A stretch of 64,000 nucleotides of DNA, from NCBI GenBank assembly GCA_916048095.2, contig OU696586.1, forward strand, positions 2,790,749 through 2,854,748, read 5' to 3'. Below the pieces are notes generated by a model. It searched no databases. It was not told the origin of the DNA and saw only the letters and a list, made by a program, of their open reading frames with translations. Position numbers and translations under genes: made by a program. Shown piece by piece: positions 1-15,538 of the stretch (positions are counted from its first letter, which is position 1; every line of letters begins with the position of its first letter). The DNA comes from Sacculina carcini. Its lineage: Eukaryota > Arthropoda > Thecostraca > Sacculinidae.

Positions 1-5
1 GAGTA

Positions 6-3060
<3,055 letters not shown>

Positions 3061-3200
3061 CGTTTGTGTGTGTGTGTGTGTGTGTGCGCGAGTGTGTATG
3101 TGTGTTTGTGTTTGTGTGTGTGTGTGGGCGTGTTTGTGTGTGTGTGTATGTGTGTGTGTGTGTGTATGTATGTGTGTGTGTGTGTTTGTGCTTGTATTTC
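3061..3200. repeat. Interrupted (TG)n array
   Basis: About 140 bases of TG repeat interrupted by CG, TT and TA variants. It abuts a MITE fragment on its right. Confidence 0.9.
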
Positions 3201-3209
3201 TAATTTTAA

Positions 3210-3398
3210 GCATACCCGAGGAGAGCCCGGAGGGGCTAAACTCCCCAAAAAGTGTGCCTAGCCTTGCTAAGACCTCCCAAACATCCTTACCATGAGCATC
3301 TCATGTATTGTAGTTTCTCATATTTCGCCAAGCCCCAACACATCTTCTTTGGCCCCCTTCTTCAGCCCCATATCTGAATAATCCTGGCGCCGCCACTG
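3210..3398. mobile_element. hAT-like MITE fragment (G-tract family)
   Basis: The right end reads CTGGCGCCGCCACTG, which is the complement of the CAGTGGCGGCGCCAGG terminus of the better copy at 57193-57483. The interior has the same CCCCAAAA/GCCCC tracts. The left terminus is not recognisable. Confidence 0.55.
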
Positions 3399-4855
3399 GA
3401 GCTTGCAAGTTGTGTTGACGTTAATTGCACCGGGGTGGCATGTCACGCTGACACATGTTGCTATTGCTCTACTCTGTACGGCTCTGCTGTTCTGTCTAGC
3501 ACGCAAAGTATTTGCCCCTAACTCTATTCGTCTCTAGTTGCGCTTTGTCACGTATGCCTAACATGTGTGTGTTAGTGTGTTTATGTGTGTGTACGAAACC
3601 GATGTTTCGGGCCGTTTTGAAAGCGAAAGACATGGCTGGTTGTCACAAGTCGTGTTTGTGTCGCTCAAACAAACATGAAATGACAGTTATTAAAGCGTCC
3701 ACAAGTGGCGACATGCTAAAGCCACGCTAGCGAAATATGCGTTGGTAAACAGAATTAATTGCTGAGCACGCAAATGTGTCATTTACATTGTGAAATGGTA
3801 TGGATTCACTTTCATTGCTTTGATCTTTGCGAACAAAATTGAAATGGGGCTTGTTTAAAATTGAGGAGCTCAAAAGATTTAACTGTCATTTAGTGGCGCT
3901 TGAATGTGTCTGAAATGTTGTTGGTCTGTCGTCAAATTGAAAGCATTTCTCAGTGTTTATTTTTCAAACTTGGCAATGTTGGCTGGGTAGAAAAATTTAT
4001 AATATAGTCGTAACAGCCAACATCACTTAACTATCCAAAAATAACAGCTAAAAGATTCACTAAATGATAATTTTTACTTGTGGCTAGGAATATTACGCTT
4101 CGGGTACATTTAGTCCCGCTTCAGTGCCAGCTGTCCGTTCACGAATCTAACTAATTTCACTAACTAATTTAGCCTAACTAACCGAACCTAACCCAACCTT
4201 ACCTAGCCTAACAAAGAAAGAGTAAAAGTGAGACGAGACTGAACCGAGACCAAGCGTGCATCAAGCGCAACATCCTGCTTCACTTATTTTTCAGTGTTTT
4301 TTTATTCATCGCACTGAAACTTCTCCCAAGCGAAGCTCAAACTTTACAAAACAAGCATTACGTACTAGTTAAGCTCGAAACAGTCGCAACTAATCTGTCT
4401 GTGAACTACAAAACATTTCCGCTTTATCAAGTTCTTCGCTAGCAAAGGCTTCTAAGTGATGTACAACTACTAAGCTTCTGTGCGAAGCGGTTCGCGACAA
4501 ACTTCATCGACAAATCATTCGCTCCAGTAGGCCACACCTGTTCATACTCCGTTATTTTCCTACTCGAACATAACAAATAACAAGTATGACGCCAAGCAAC
4601 ACCAGAGCTGTCAAGCGACAGACTGGCATCCCTATGAGCACGGCAACACTTACGCCTCAACGACCTGTCGTTAATTAGCGCCAGGCCGCCATAAGCAGTG
4701 TGTGTTGGCTGCAGGGGCGTACTCAGATGTCGACAACAAGGGGGGCTATGATCCTATCCTGAACCACACGAATCTACAGAGCTAGTCGATAAAGTATGTT
4801 TATATATTGGGTTATATGCGTGTGAGAAGGATTGCGCACACAGCTTGGATGTGTT

Positions 4856-4857
<2 letters not shown>
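3399..4857. other. No gene recognised
   Basis: Unique-looking sequence without coding signal. At 4150-4215 there is a degenerate run of AACCTA/AACCTT-like hexamers, too irregular to be a telomere array. Confidence 0.55.

Positions 4858-4918
<61 letters not shown>
4858..4918. repeat. (TG)n microsatellite
   Basis: Almost uninterrupted TG array of about 60 bases. Confidence 0.95.
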
Positions 4919-4919
<1 letters not shown>

Positions 4920-5269
4920 TGAGAGTGTGTGTGTATGTGTATGTATAATAATCCAATATTTACAAACATTGAATATAACTGAGTTATGTAGAAGCAAATG
5001 AGGCTTTGTTACATTTACTTGAAATATCTCATTTTCTGTACTGCTTTTGCTGTAACCCGCGTGCTTTCTAGAACTGAGTGTACTCTTGTATGCTGGTCGT
5101 ATAAAATCCAAACTCTCGTGTGATTTGTTCGTTTGCATTGATTATTCCATCGCTAATTGCTATTCCAGTACACCTTTGCTTTACATCTTGCGAACTCTCC
5201 ATCACTTTACATGTTTGTGGCTCTGTTCTGAGCTTTGTAGTTATATTCTATATTAATTTGCGTAGTCGA

Positions 5270-5522
5270 GCCCTCTGGCGCTCCAGAGGAGGGGGGGGGG
5301 CTCAGGGGGCTGAAACACCCCCAAAATGTTTCCATCAATTTCTCATTACCAAGAGCTTCAATAAAAGAGGTCAAGAAATTTTTTTTCTGTAGAATTAGTT
5401 GATGTAAGCATTATCGGAAAGATGCTGAATAATGATGCGTATACATGACTGATTGCCCCAAAATTCAGCCCCCCACAAATTTATTCAGCCCCTCCCAAAA
5501 TTGCACTCTGGATTCGCCACTG
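5270..5522. mobile_element. hAT-like MITE (G-tract family)
   Basis: Starts near CTGGCGCTCCAGAGG and a G run, and ends CTGGATTCGCCACTG. The terminus and the CCCC-rich interior resemble the elements at 54524 and 57193. The left terminal repeat is eroded and no target duplication is clear. Confidence 0.5.
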
Positions 5523-5672
5523 GTCGGACCAATTCTTGTTTGTCCACTTGCTCCAATTGACTATTATCTGTCGCACATTTTGAATTACTTTGTGCGCTAT
5601 ATTATACAAATGGTTGTTGCTGTTGTTGTTGTGTGGTGTAATCGTGTGTAGTGAGAGAGAGTGTGTGTGTGA

Positions 5673-6928
5673 AAGATTGTGAGTGCGTGAGCGTGTTAGT
5701 GTCTATGTGTGATCGTGTATAGTTGAATTGTATATTGCGTGCGAGAGTGTGTGAGCGAGTGTGTCTAGTTGTTCCGGTGTGTGTGCATGCATGCGTTTAG
5801 TGAAGTGTGCATGCCCCGCAGCGGCGAGCCGGTCACTCGCTCGCCGCTGATTGGTTGTTGCGGCGGGTGAGGACTGTGCGTGTGTATGTGTGTCCGTGTG
5901 TGCTCCCGTGTGACACGGTGTGAGCGGGGAGTCTTGTTCGTGGTGCGATCGGAGTGTGACGTCTTGTAGGCGCGCGTGGGGCAGTGATGCCCACGCGCGC
6001 CTGTCTGTAATATAATTGAGATTTTTTGTTTGTTACAAGCTATTTCGGCCTTTTGTTTTTTATTTGGAAATATTGTTTATCTGCGACCCGGCTTCAGCAG
6101 CGGAGATAGTGCCCTCCAGTATTTGCAGCGGCCTGGAGGACGTGGTGGAGGTGCTCGGCGGCGTGTCAGGTTGGTGTGCAGGGGGACGGCATGAGAGCAT
6201 GGTGCCGGCAGGAAGCTGCGGGGGAGCTGTGGCCGAGGGTTGCTCGTCGTCCCACCTGCACTGGTGTTGGACTCGTCGCCGGGCAGAATGAAGATCGCTG
6301 CTGGAGGCTGCTGGTGCTGGAGGGCATGTGAGAGAAAGGAGCTGCTGAAGCCGGATGAGAAAACGAAGGAGTTGAGACGACGGCATGGCCTGCATGTGCG
6401 GCGACGTTACGGCTGTCGCGGTAGGGTGCTGAAGAGCACCGGTGTCGACGGAAGTATGGTGGATGCTGGGGTCAAGGTGTTGTGCCCTGTCGCGGCAGCC
6501 GGTGATGAAGAGGACGGCAGGCTGCGGCGGAGCACTGAAGAGCACGGGCGGAGGCGGGAGCGTGGAGGATGCTGGGGCCTGCCGTGTTGCGCTTCGCCGC
6601 AGCCAAGGTGTGTGCGTCTGGTGGAGGCCGTCGTCGGGTTTAGTTGTTTTAGTTTAGTTTCTGGTTTTGTTAAGATTGTGAGTGCGTGAGCGTGTTAGTG
6701 TCTATGTGTGATCGTGTATAGTTGAATTGTATATTGCGTGCGAGAGTGTGTGAGCGAGTGTGTCTAGTTGTTCCGGTGTGTGTGTATGCATGCGTGTGTA
6801 TGTGTGTCCGTGTGTGCTCCCGTGTGACACGGTGTGAGCGGGGAGTCGTGTTTGTGGTGCGATCGGAGTGTGACGTCTTGTAGGCGCGCGTGGGGCGGTG
6901 ATGCCCACGCGCGTCTGTCTGTAATATA
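5673..6928. repeat. Pair of GC-rich long direct repeats, possible old LTR-like (TRIM-sized) element
   Basis: A 342-base unit (5673-6014) recurs as a 257-base unit (6672-6928) about 1 kb away. They are near-identical except that the second lacks an internal block of about 85 bases. Each ends in a strong stem-loop (stem AGGCGCGCGTGGG in the first copy) followed by CTGTCTGTAATATA. The 657-base segment between them is GC-rich without a recognised protein. It could be a fossil LTR-type element in miniature or simply a duplicated unit; no primer-binding site was recognised. A degenerate relic of the stem-loop end may lie at about 37220-37265. Confidence 0.5.
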
Positions 6929-7876
6929 TTTTAGTCTCTTCAGTTTTGTTACATGTTGTTTTTGTTGTTGTTGACTTCTATCCTTTCACGTCCCCGAGAA
7001 AATTCCCCCCCCCCCTACCGGATATATGCGAAAACCGGAGAAACTTGGCTAAGTCAGGCTCCACAAGTGTGTTTGCCTGGGCGTGGCTTCATTGCGCTGT
7101 GCTCATTGATGCACGAAATTGACTGAATTAATGATAGCCTACTTGTGTATGCATGTATGCGCTTGTGTTTGAATGTGTGTGTGTGTGTGTGTGTGTTTGT
7201 GTATGTGCTGAATAGTTTCTTTCAAGTTTAATTGCATTATAATTAATTGCGATCAAAGCGTGTGACACGCTGCGTGACGTTGCCAGCTCACACTTGTGGC
7301 CCGAGTCGAATCGGTGATGTTCAAAGTCTAGTGAAGATCAAACTGGTGAAGATCATTCAGTTCGATGATGCGACGTTTCCAGCTCGTCACTCAGGATATG
7401 TATGCTGAATATACCGAGTCGAAAATGAACTCCATTAATGGTGTGGTTCAAGTTGACAGCAAATTAGCCGCAAAGTTCGGCCAGCAGCACGGTAATTATT
7501 GAATTAAGTCAATCATATATTAGTAATATCACACTCAAGGGTGTAGACTTGTGTCGAGGCTCGGGGGATGACAGCCATCATGCATTAGTGTTCAAAGTTG
7601 ACTTAGTTGGTCAATTGCATGCGACCTCCTTAACCACTTTGAGCCTAGTCAATTGCATACACATACCACAATGAAACGTATATTGTATATAATTGCATAC
7701 ACACACACACCCACACACACACACACTTATCGTGTATTGCCACTTTTTACTATGCTGATTTTGATGACAATATACCCAATGAAATGAACTCAGCAAAATT
7801 CTCGGATGGTATAGTTGCATATACGTACATACCCCCAGCCAATTTGTCGGGGGTATATATGCCCCACACCCCGAGT
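6929..7876. other. No gene recognised
   Basis: Noncoding sequence with a short TG array at about 7167-7200 and a CA array at about 7690-7726. No other feature is supportable. Confidence 0.55.
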
Positions 7877-7884
7877 ATCTAAGC

Positions 7885-8200
7885 CAGGGGTACTTAACCT
7901 TTCATTGGTTGCATACCCCCAATGGATTGTCGAATATTGTCCCATACCCTTGACTGTACAAATAATTATCACCAATCCTATTATTTTCCAGTATGTCTTC
8001 CAGATCCATGAGTATTTCAATCGCTTGATTTCACTGTAATATAGATAGGTATTACTTGGAGAAAAACATTATGATTGATAATTACATTTTTAATAAATCA
8101 TTGATGATTGATACCAGTGCTCGGAAATTGAGTCCCATACCCCTGACTTTTGTTTCCCATACCCCAAAGGGTTATGGGAACCCCCGGTTGAAAACCTCTG
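7885..8200. mobile_element. hAT-like MITE with perfect 8-bp TSD
   Basis: A 316-base element. The left end is CAGGGGTACTTAACC; the right end is GGTTGAAAACCTCTG. The flanks are a perfect 8-base target duplication ATCTAAGC (7877-7884 and 8201-8208). Terminal CAG and an 8-bp TSD are hallmarks of the hAT superfamily. It has no coding capacity. Confidence 0.85.
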
Positions 8201-8429
8201 ATCTAAGCCCATAATCACAGTCCAACTTTCCGGCAAATCTGCACTGATTTTGCGCTCATGATAGGATAGGATCGATCGACATTTCTGGTAATTGTTTTGT
8301 GTGCAATTATATACGTGAATGATGTAGTGGCTCGTATACGCAAGTACCTATAAATAAAACAGTGGTTCTTAAATATCAACACATTCTTCATGATCATTTT
8401 TAGTGAGCTTTTGGTTATGAGGAGTTGAT

Positions 8430-8487
8430 GGAAACATTTGGGGGGGGGGGATTCATCTCCTCAGCCCCCTCTCTAGATCCGCCATTG
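8430..8487. mobile_element. hAT-like MITE end fragment
   Basis: A G run, CAGCCCCC and the terminus CTAGATCCGCCATTG match the right end of the G-tract MITE family. Only this end is preserved. Confidence 0.4.
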
Positions 8488-9495
8488 CATTCACACTTCC
8501 ACCGGTTCAACATACACCTGAATGCAATTTGTTGGAGCATTGTAACGTTGTGAGCGTATTTGTCAACGCGGATCACTGAAGACAGTGTATCAGGAAACGA
8601 CATTACATGAAGACAGAATAGAGCTAGAGAGTGTGTGTATGTTGTTTGCAGCGAACAAATTGCAATACCCGTGTGACTCTGTGAACACACTTGTGCGTGT
8701 GTGTGTGTGTGCTTGTGTGTATAATATGCATACGAAGTGATGAGACTGAGAACAACAACACAAGAGACGCGAAATTCATAAAACAGGAAGAGATGTGTGT
8801 GTGTGTGTGCGCTCATTCATTATGACAGACCGTAAGCATGTGGATTACCCAGAATGAACGTGCAATGTTGTGCATCACACTGCCAGATACTTACTGTCTT
8901 CATGAAGATTACATTTGTGTGTGTGTTTATACATATTTTTTCTTGTTTTCTTGTTCATGTTATTATATATACAACTGTTATATACTTTTCTCGTATCTTT
9001 TACCACTTTTTGTATATTTTTCAGACTTTTTTGTAGACTTTACCGACTGTACCGACATCAGGACTTATTAACACGAACTCCTTAGAACACCTTGTTTTCT
9101 ACGTGTTCTAATACGTTTTTTGTCTGCGTATTCTTCTGTTCTCCTATCTACGAGTTGAATGCGACTCTTAATTTTTCATTTGTTTGCCAAACACACACAC
9201 ACACACACACACAAACGTGTATTGTTCACAAACGTACATGGAACAAAACACACACACACACACACACACGGAATACAACACGGAAATTACAGTATTCACA
9301 TGCATTGTATTCACATACAACCGCAATGTGAGTGCGTATGCACTATTTTTCCATGCACACACACACACTCACACACACACATACAAACAGTATGTCAGCC
9401 GAATAATACCAGAGCTGACGTCAAGCGATTACACAGCACAATGCGCTGTGGAAAACTATAGGCCGACGCTATGGTGACGAATGCATTGACATGCA

Positions 9496-9531
<36 letters not shown>

Positions 9532-9600
9532 GCGTGGATGGCTGTCGCGACCAGATAGGAGTATGGGAGAGAGAGAGAGAGAGTGTGGGAGAATGTGAGG
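8488..9600. other. RBM25 downstream flank with CA/TG arrays
   Basis: Contains CA or TG arrays at about 8695-8712, 9190-9212, 9248-9270, 9356-9380 and 9499-9530. The RBM25 3' UTR must extend into this part, but I could not place a polyadenylation site. Confidence 0.5.
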
Positions 9601-9699
9601 TCACTTGCAGAGGCCGTGCTTCTTGGCCTCAATCTCGTAGATCAACAGACGCCACATTTTCACCACAAACACATCGGCCTCCTCGTCCAATACCTGCCT

Positions 9700-9730
<31 letters not shown>

Positions 9731-9873
9731 ACACACACATATATACACACATGCAAGTATCAATTGGAAAACCACCAACAAAAACAAACAAACAAACAAA
9801 CGCAGAAATGGCAAAGAAAGAATAGGAAATGTGTGAACAAAAAACATACACATACACACACACACACAAACAG

Positions 9874-9904
<31 letters not shown>

Positions 9905-10319
9905 CACACACACACATACACACAAACATTCAACACACACAGAGACAGAAGGACAAGCAGAGAAAGAGAAAAACAACTAGAAAGTGTCGCAGATAAATAG
10001 ATAGAAAGAAAGCGTGGCAGATAAATAGATAGAAAGAAAGAGTGTGGCAGATAAATAGATAGAAAGAAAGAGGGGCAGATAAATATATAGAAAGAAATAG
10101 TGGCATATAATTAGATAGAAAGAAAGAGTGGGGCAGACAATAAGAGAGAGAGGGGGGCGGAGAGGTTGCACCATTTGCACGTCGTCGAGAATGGACTGAG
10201 CTGTGCTGCCGACCAGTACTTTGGAGCAGATAAACTCGACCAGCGTCGGCTCCGGCTCGCCAATGTACTCACTGATCTTCTTGCTGATCCACGGACGAAT
10301 ACGTCGCTCCATCAACGAC

Positions 10320-10355
<36 letters not shown>

Positions 10356-10888
10356 ACACACACACAGACACATACACACACACACACATACACACACACA
10401 CATTAACAGCATATAGGAGCGTTTGTGCATATTCATCTGTTTCGAGTGCATTTTAATCAGTTGAATCTGTTTCTAGTAAACACACCATCTGTATGTATGT
10501 GTGAGAGTGTATGTGTGTGTGTTCGCGTGTATAAATGTCTTAATTTAATATAATGTGGGTGTACGTATGTGTGTATGTATGTACGTATGTGTCAATTTGT
10601 AAATTTTTGTCAATTTGATGTATTGCCACATATAGACAACCAAACAAGTTAAACAGCAAACACAGATTAATAAGGCAACGATTCGTCGAGCCGTGGCTCT
10701 TGGACGAACGGATAGTGTAAAGTACATTCAGTTGTACAATCATGTGAATGTGCTCATTTGTGTGTGTGATATTTATATGCTTCAATGGACAAACTATGTA
10801 GCAAACAACCAAAAACCATATCGAGGATATATATAAGACCACACGATACACTGCATCTAAGTATATGCAATTTACATGAATTACATCG

Positions 10889-10981
<93 letters not shown>

Positions 10982-11117
10982 GTCACATTGTCGACAGTGT
11001 CCCAGTCGATGGCGTAGTTGAACAGCTCCGTCTTGCCGGTGGGGATTTTCTCGATGAGTTTCTTCACCAGTCGCTTCTTCTCCTCCTTGCGTTTGCCGTC
11101 GCCGTCGTTGTCTGCGC

Positions 11118-11148
<31 letters not shown>

Positions 11149-14100
11149 GCGTACAGGAGACATGAGACACCAAGCCTTATAGAGTTATCACTAATGTGAG
11201 ACAATGTTGAATAAAGTAATAAAAGACTTAGCCAAGCAAAACATTTCTTTCAAAGCTTTTCGAAAAGGTGCATAGATTTGATAGAGATATATGGCGTAGA
11301 GAGGAACACACACACACACACACACACGCGCGCGCGGACACACACACACACACACACACAATCGTACATAACCAAACACAGTTACGTCCAAGCGCAAACA
11401 TGCACAAACATAGATACACACAAACATACGTACAGGCACACACATAGATACACACAAACATACGTACAGGCACACACATAGATACACACAAACATACGTA
11501 CAGGCACACACATACACACACACGGACACGCAATTTTTCTATTGTCGTTGACAATTCTTTTTCACACTCAATATGTGTGTGAGAGTACTATGAATTGTGT
11601 ATCTGGTAATATTGTGTTATTAAATCTATATAATATAGCGTATCATACATCACACATTATTATATATATAATTATTTAACAACTCATATATATATAAATA
11701 TAACAATGTTTAATCACTTTATCATATAATTATTATTTAATCACTTGTCAATGTTTCATGTTGGAACACAATTATCATTATTACATAAGTCTGCAAAAGA
11801 GACAATGTCTCAGCAGACTCTATAACCACTTTCTTTATCTAGTGTTGTTATGCTATTTGTTCTTTGCTTGTGGAAAAGATACAATTTGAACTTGAAGTAA
11901 ACTTGAACACACCTAGAGGCACGAGCTTGCGCCGCTTCTGCGCATCGGCCTCGTCATCGTCGTCCGTGTTGAACACGTCGCGCACGTTGAGCTTCTTCTT
12001 GGCCGGCGGCTTGTCGCCGCCGGCCGGCGCCGTATCTGCCGCTCCGACGACTGCCGCCGTCGGTGTGTGTTGACGCACGGCGGCCGGCGAGACGGACAAG
12101 CATGCGGCATCGCGCGACACGCTGCCGGAGTCGCACGGCGAAATATCACCATCGCCGCCACCGCTGTAACTGACGCACGGAGAACCGCCTAACACATGCA
12201 AACACATGTGTGTGTATGTGTGTGTCAATCAATGCTTTATTGCAATCGATGGGTACGCGCTTTTCATTGCAATATACACACATACATACATACATACCTA
12301 CGTACACACACACAATCATGACAGTATTTATCGCTCAAATATATATAACAAAACTTTGGCCGCTTCATGGTTGATACGTTGGCGAGCTGCTTCCGTGGAT
12401 ATTTTCGGCAGTGCGAGTGATGTGTGTGTGTGTAGAGCAGTGGTTCCCAACCTTTTTCAGCTTGTTACCCAATTGAGCATCCCATATTAAGCATGTTACC
12501 CCTTTTTTACTGTACATGTTACTGTAAGCATTCACACACACACACACACACGCACGCGTGCACACACAACTATATATAACACGCCATATGAGCAATACAA
12601 TATCCACACAATGCAAACAATAAACATAATATGCTAAGTTAACATTAATCCCAATACAAGGTACCGCAATATTTTTTTGAATTTCAGAATTCTCAACATT
12701 TTCCTGTCACCCCTACATTACCCCCGAACAATTGCTAAATTACTCCCAGGTTGGGAACCACTGGCGTAGATACATTACATTCCAATAGACGTCTGATGAA
12801 AAATTGTCTGCTAAAATCAAGTCGTCATTGTGGGCAAATTCATTTAGAGCATTTAGGGCTGACAATGCGGTATCACGAGTTCGAATCTCGAATGGCGACG
12901 CGACGACAAATGTGTGACAGCAACGCTAGCTGAAACAGTGCGTCTACATCAGTGTTTATCAACCTTTTCTTGCCATGGCCCCCTTGAACACAATCCGAGT
13001 TATTGTGCCCCCCCTCCCCCAGAAAAAGTCATTTACCATCCTAGAAGTCCCTGTGGCCTCATATACACATGGATTATCGCGACGCGACAATGTACAAAGG
13101 AATAAACTGCTCCAGCATAATGTTTGAGGAAATATGGTGGCCCCCATTTTTTAAGTTCGGTCTTGTGACCACTAGAAAGAACCGCATGGTCCTCTTATAT
13201 GGTCCACATTGATAAACACTGATCTACATGATCTGAAATCGATCCGACTACCAACAACAGCCAACTTTCGACTGACACAGACAGACATACAGACAGAGAG
13301 AATAAACTCGCACCATCGCGATCCGAGCTGGGCGATGCATCGAGTTGGACGACATTGGCGGCGGCCGCCGACGCTGCCGACAATGCGTTGCATTCGCCGG
13401 CTCGGTCGGTTTTCGCCGGATCCGTCAACGCTGTTGACGCATGCGTCGAGACAGAGGCCGTAGCGACGGCAGTGTGAGGTGGTGAGTGAGACGGTGCGGT
13501 CGGTGCAGCAGCAACGCTCCTAGCCAGACTGACAGAGCCGTCGCCGTCGTCGTCGTCGCTGCTGCCGCCACAAGGCCGACACTCGGGCTGAACCAGCAAG
13601 CGGGGCTTGTACTGTGCCTCGCGCTCACGACGCAACTGACACACAAACACACACACACATACACACACACACACATGAACAAATAAACACATAAGCATAC
13701 ACACACACATGAACAAATAAACACATAAGCATACACACACACACATGAACAAATAAACACATAAGCATATATACACACACACACATGAACAAATAAACAC
13801 ATAAGCATACACACACACACACATGAACAAATAAACACATAAGCATACACACACACATGAACAAATAAACACATAAGCATACACACACACATGAACAAAT
13901 AAACACATAAGCATACACACACATGAACAAATAAATACATAAGCATACACACACATGAACAAATAAATACATAAGCATACACACACACACACACATGAAC
14001 AAATAAACACATAAGCACACACACACACACACACACATGGATGTACGCCATACTCTACACATAAGTGTACATACACACACCAATCAATGCGAGAATTCAT

Positions 14101-15439
14101 AACACACGCATACGCATGTGTTGAAAATTCTACGTGATTACTTAAATGTTTCACGCGACAATTCATGAGGTTTATATAGCAAATATTATTAGAAACAAGT
14201 TGGCCAAACAGCGTCAACTCGACCAACTTTTTCGCCTATTATGTGTTTATTTTCATATTTTGTACTGTGACATGTGTTGTGTGGACTATAAACTAACTAA
14301 CACACATGATTTCAAAGCACTGTGTATTGCATATTGTATGTTCTGTGTTTCGGGCGTTACTTTACATGACACCTATGTAATTTTCATTGTTGTATTCATG
14401 TTTGATTGATTGCCATTATTCATTATTTTATTAATGCTTGATTGTCTATTGGAATAAGTTAGCACCATTGCACCATTCACAATCATATAGTCTAATTTAT
14501 GTTCGTATAATGTTCGTGCAAGAGCTATGGCTCGACCAAATGGTGCCCATTCATGTTTTTGTATTGTCTTGTTAATTGCATTTTTGTTTGTTTCAGTGGC
14601 AATGAACCTAAACTTACAAAAAATTACATAGCGTATATTTCGGCGTATAAGGCGACCGTCAGATAAGACGAGGTACAAAATTAGAGCAAATTTTTATGCA
14701 TTTATCATATATCGCTTGTATAAGACGACTGCTAAATGACGAAACCATGTTTGTTTGGCCTAGGCTAGTGTGCGAGTGCTAAGCTGTAGGTTCGATTTTT
14801 GATATTGATGATGTTGTACTGTAATACCTACTCTTATTGAGAAATAAAGGTGTTTGAAATCAACCATTTTTATTTACAACCAAAATGATACTGATTTTTT
14901 CATGTAAAATTAAAAATTATGTACGCAGAATTCAAAGTCTGACTTTTATATCGGTTGTATAAGACGACCCACAATTTTTAAGGGTGATTTTTTTACTTTA
15001 AGGGTCGTCTTATACGCCGAAATATACGGTACATACACATTGACTCACTCGTTCGAACTCTAGCGCCGGGTTTTTGTGGCCTTCCTCCTGTACTCTGGCT
15101 CGCAGTGCCTCCAGTTCCTCTTTCTCTTTCTGAAGATCACGCGCATCCTGCTCTCCCTCGATGGCTCGAGCCGCCAGCCGCCTCTGCAGCTCCCGACCTC
15201 TGTAATAAACACACACACACGCACGCGCATACGCACAAACACACATTACATTAAGACATAGATATCGCGCTTTTCGCCCGAACGTCTCAAAAGCGCACAC
15301 ACACACACACACACAAATAGAGATGTTTAAAGATTGACGGCAGATTATCAAGAGCACACAGTTGCGCATACACATAGGATAATATCCAACAAGAGTAGTT
15401 CCGAACCAGTGGAATATTAGCCACAGGTTACACACAACT

Positions 15440-15538
<99 letters not shown>

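Noticed and set aside
4150-4215. Interstitial telomere repeat
   Set aside because: Hexamers are irregular (AACCTA, AACCGA, AACCTT) with no run of identical units.
6060-6545. 161-residue minus-strand frame between the twin repeats
   Set aside because: GC-rich sequence open in several frames; no domain, no periodic codon bias and no start context.
13655-14038. CRISPR-like array of repeats and spacers
   Set aside because: The spacers are just variable (CA)n; eukaryotic minisatellite with tandem, not unique, interspersions.
13195-14226. 343-residue minus-strand frame
   Set aside because: It is the RBM25 exon 13635-13314 fused to read-through of the minisatellite; the true exon is bounded by CAG and GATG|GTGCGAG.
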